From assembly GCA_964601505.1 (NCBI GenBank), contig CAZRNR010000074.1, positions 1 to 7,319 of the forward strand: a DNA stretch of 7,319 nucleotides. The letters run 5' to 3'. Shown here piece after piece: positions 6,616 through 7,319 of this stretch (position 1 is its first letter; each line of letters starts with the position of its first letter). The position numbers were made by a program, and so were the translations under genes. Below the pieces are notes generated by a model. That model was given only the letters and a program-made list of their open reading frames with translations, did no database searches and was not told where the DNA came from. Origin of the DNA: DRWZ01 sp964601505. Its GTDB lineage: Bacteria > Calescibacteriota > Calescibacteriia > Calescibacteriales > Calescibacteriaceae.

Positions 6616-6627
6616 TTTTTGCCTTTT
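6616..6627 (+). terminator. Possible T-rich transcription terminator after the radical SAM gene
   Basis: About 35 bases after the stop codon, a short G run (aggggttttt) is followed by two T tracts, ttttt (6616-6620) and tttt (6624-6627). Archaeal RNA polymerase often stops at such T tracts without a hairpin. In DNA this AT-rich T runs are common, so the call is tentative. Confidence 0.3.
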
Positions 6628-6721
6628 AGTTGAGAAATACCCAATGTTAATTATACTGTTCAATTTTAGCAAAGGGAATGAAAGATAAAAAGATAGAAAA
6701 GTAAAAAGTGAGTAAATATAG

Positions 6722-7019
6722 AATTGGAATATTTTAGATAAAATTAAAGATCCTATCTTAAAGATTGTGAAACAAGTTGTAAAGCTTACTGAAGAACAGA
6801 GATAGATTCTTCAAGAGCGCAAACAGTCTTTTGAATCCTTGTCAGAAGCTTGGGATGAAATTAGAAATTTAGTGGGACAAATTAGTCTGGTAATACTGTG
6901 GTCGAAGCGAGATTATCGGAGAGAATCATGTTGTAGACTTAAATGCTTTGTCAAATAAATATGTACCAAAAATTGTCAATTTCCTCTTGCATTGTAAGTG
7001 GAGGATAAAAATTTTTTGA
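6722..7019 (+). pseudogene. Decayed coding sequence, family not recognised
   Basis: Two plus-strand frames show coding-like composition in succession. The first (6722-6958) encodes DKIKDPILKIVKQVVKLT then EEQR (6737-6802), a TAG stop at 6803-6805, and then ILQERKQSFESLSEAWDEIR and NLVGQISLV. The second, shifted frame (6894-7019) encodes SEIIGENHVVDLNALSNKYV at 6906-6965 and ends at TGA 7017-7019. Each segment looks like charged, helical protein rather than random AT-rich translation. Together they suggest one gene broken by an internal stop and at least one frameshift near 6890-6930. No intact start is visible: frame one has a TAG at 6719-6721, while a neighbouring frame reads IELEYFR just upstream, hinting at another shift. 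I cannot name the family with confidence. Chance open frames remain possible. Confidence 0.4.
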
Positions 7020-7319
7020 CACAGCACTTAATTTTAGAAAGGTGTAGACTTGGTTTTTAGAAGGAAGTATTTATGAAGGAGATTTTGAATGAAGATGCTT
7101 TATGAGATTAATTAAGAAGTTTCGAGTTAGTGTGAAAGTGCTATTCTTCATTGCGAATTTTGAGGTCTGCAACTACTTGTTTCAGATTTGTTGCTTCGTT
7201 TTAAATTTCTTATGTGAATCTTGTTGTTTAATTAAATAAATTTTTTTATTTATTCTTTTATTTGTTTTATTTGGGCTATCTAATTTTTCTACATGTTTTA
7301 ATAAATTTGAGAAAATCTG

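Larger units (their letters stand above)
6581..7319. other. Right flank without an intact gene
   Basis: Apart from the possible terminator and the decayed coding sequence described separately, this 739-base stretch holds only short broken frames. Examples are a ten-codon plus frame starting MKEILNEDAL near 7074 and a 19-codon minus frame near 7143-7202. The last 100 bases are very AT-rich, with a weak inverted repeat (aataaa/tttatt around 7236-7255). No tRNA, rRNA, CRISPR array or insertion-sequence end is recognisable by eye. Confidence 0.45.

Noticed and set aside
7143..7202. Minus-strand 19-codon frame encoding NEATNLKQVVADLKIRNEE, which resembles the end of an insertion-sequence OrfA (LKxLVADLxLxNxxLK)
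   Set aside because: It is bounded by stops on both sides, has no start codon, and no inverted terminal repeats or other transposase fragments lie nearby. The likeness is too short to support a mobile element.
7231..7260. AT-only inverted repeat near the right edge
   Set aside because: Six A/T pairs in a region of nearly pure A and T are expected by chance.
1..7319. CRISPR array, tRNA or rRNA genes
   Set aside because: No regularly spaced repeats with unique spacers were seen, and no GC-rich stem-rich stretch with tRNA landmarks was found by eye. A covariance-model scan would be needed to exclude small RNAs.

Overview
The window is AT-rich (roughly two-thirds A+T by eye) and most likely comes from an archaeon. 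Start codons lack Shine-Dalgarno sequences. Instead, four genes have a TATA-like box about 26-30 bases upstream of the start codon, the usual layout of leaderless archaeal transcripts; the clearest case precedes the gene at 5072. Arginine is mostly AGA/AGG and isoleucine is often ATA, which fits an archaeon or a thermophile. AT-rich Sulfolobales or related Thermoproteota and Thermoplasmatota are all possible; the sequence does not settle the lineage.

Layout. Positions 1-230 hold the 5' end of an unrecognised minus-strand gene that runs off the left edge. Positions 231-736 hold no convincing gene, but they carry its promoter, an exact 11-bp tandem repeat touching the TATA box, and two further copies of that motif. 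Positions 737-1783 (+) encode a saccharopine-dehydrogenase-like NAD(P)-binding oxidoreductase. It overlaps tail to tail by 8 bp with a minus-strand multi-pass membrane protein (1776-3386). A compact 39-bp divergent promoter region then leads to a second membrane protein of the same family on the plus strand (3426-5027). A cobalamin-type radical SAM protein follows (5072-6580) with its own promoter. Positions 6581-7319 have no intact gene but contain what looks like a decayed coding sequence (about 6722-7019).

How the genes may work together. The two membrane proteins resemble GT-C (PMT/ArnT/GT39-like) glycosyltransferases, which use lipid-linked sugar donors on the outer face of the membrane. 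They look like ancient paralogues with a shared C-terminal G-x-L-x-W-W motif. Only the plus-strand copy keeps the Asp-Glu pair in the first external loop; the other has His-Glu. With a B12-type radical SAM enzyme, a class that often methylates or rearranges lipids and isoprenoids, and a Rossmann oxidoreductase of a family that includes lipid-acting reductases, the best guess is a small accessory cluster that modifies a membrane lipid, polyprenyl carrier or surface glycan. That role is inference. No substrate can be read from the sequence, and the genes are not one operon because strands alternate.
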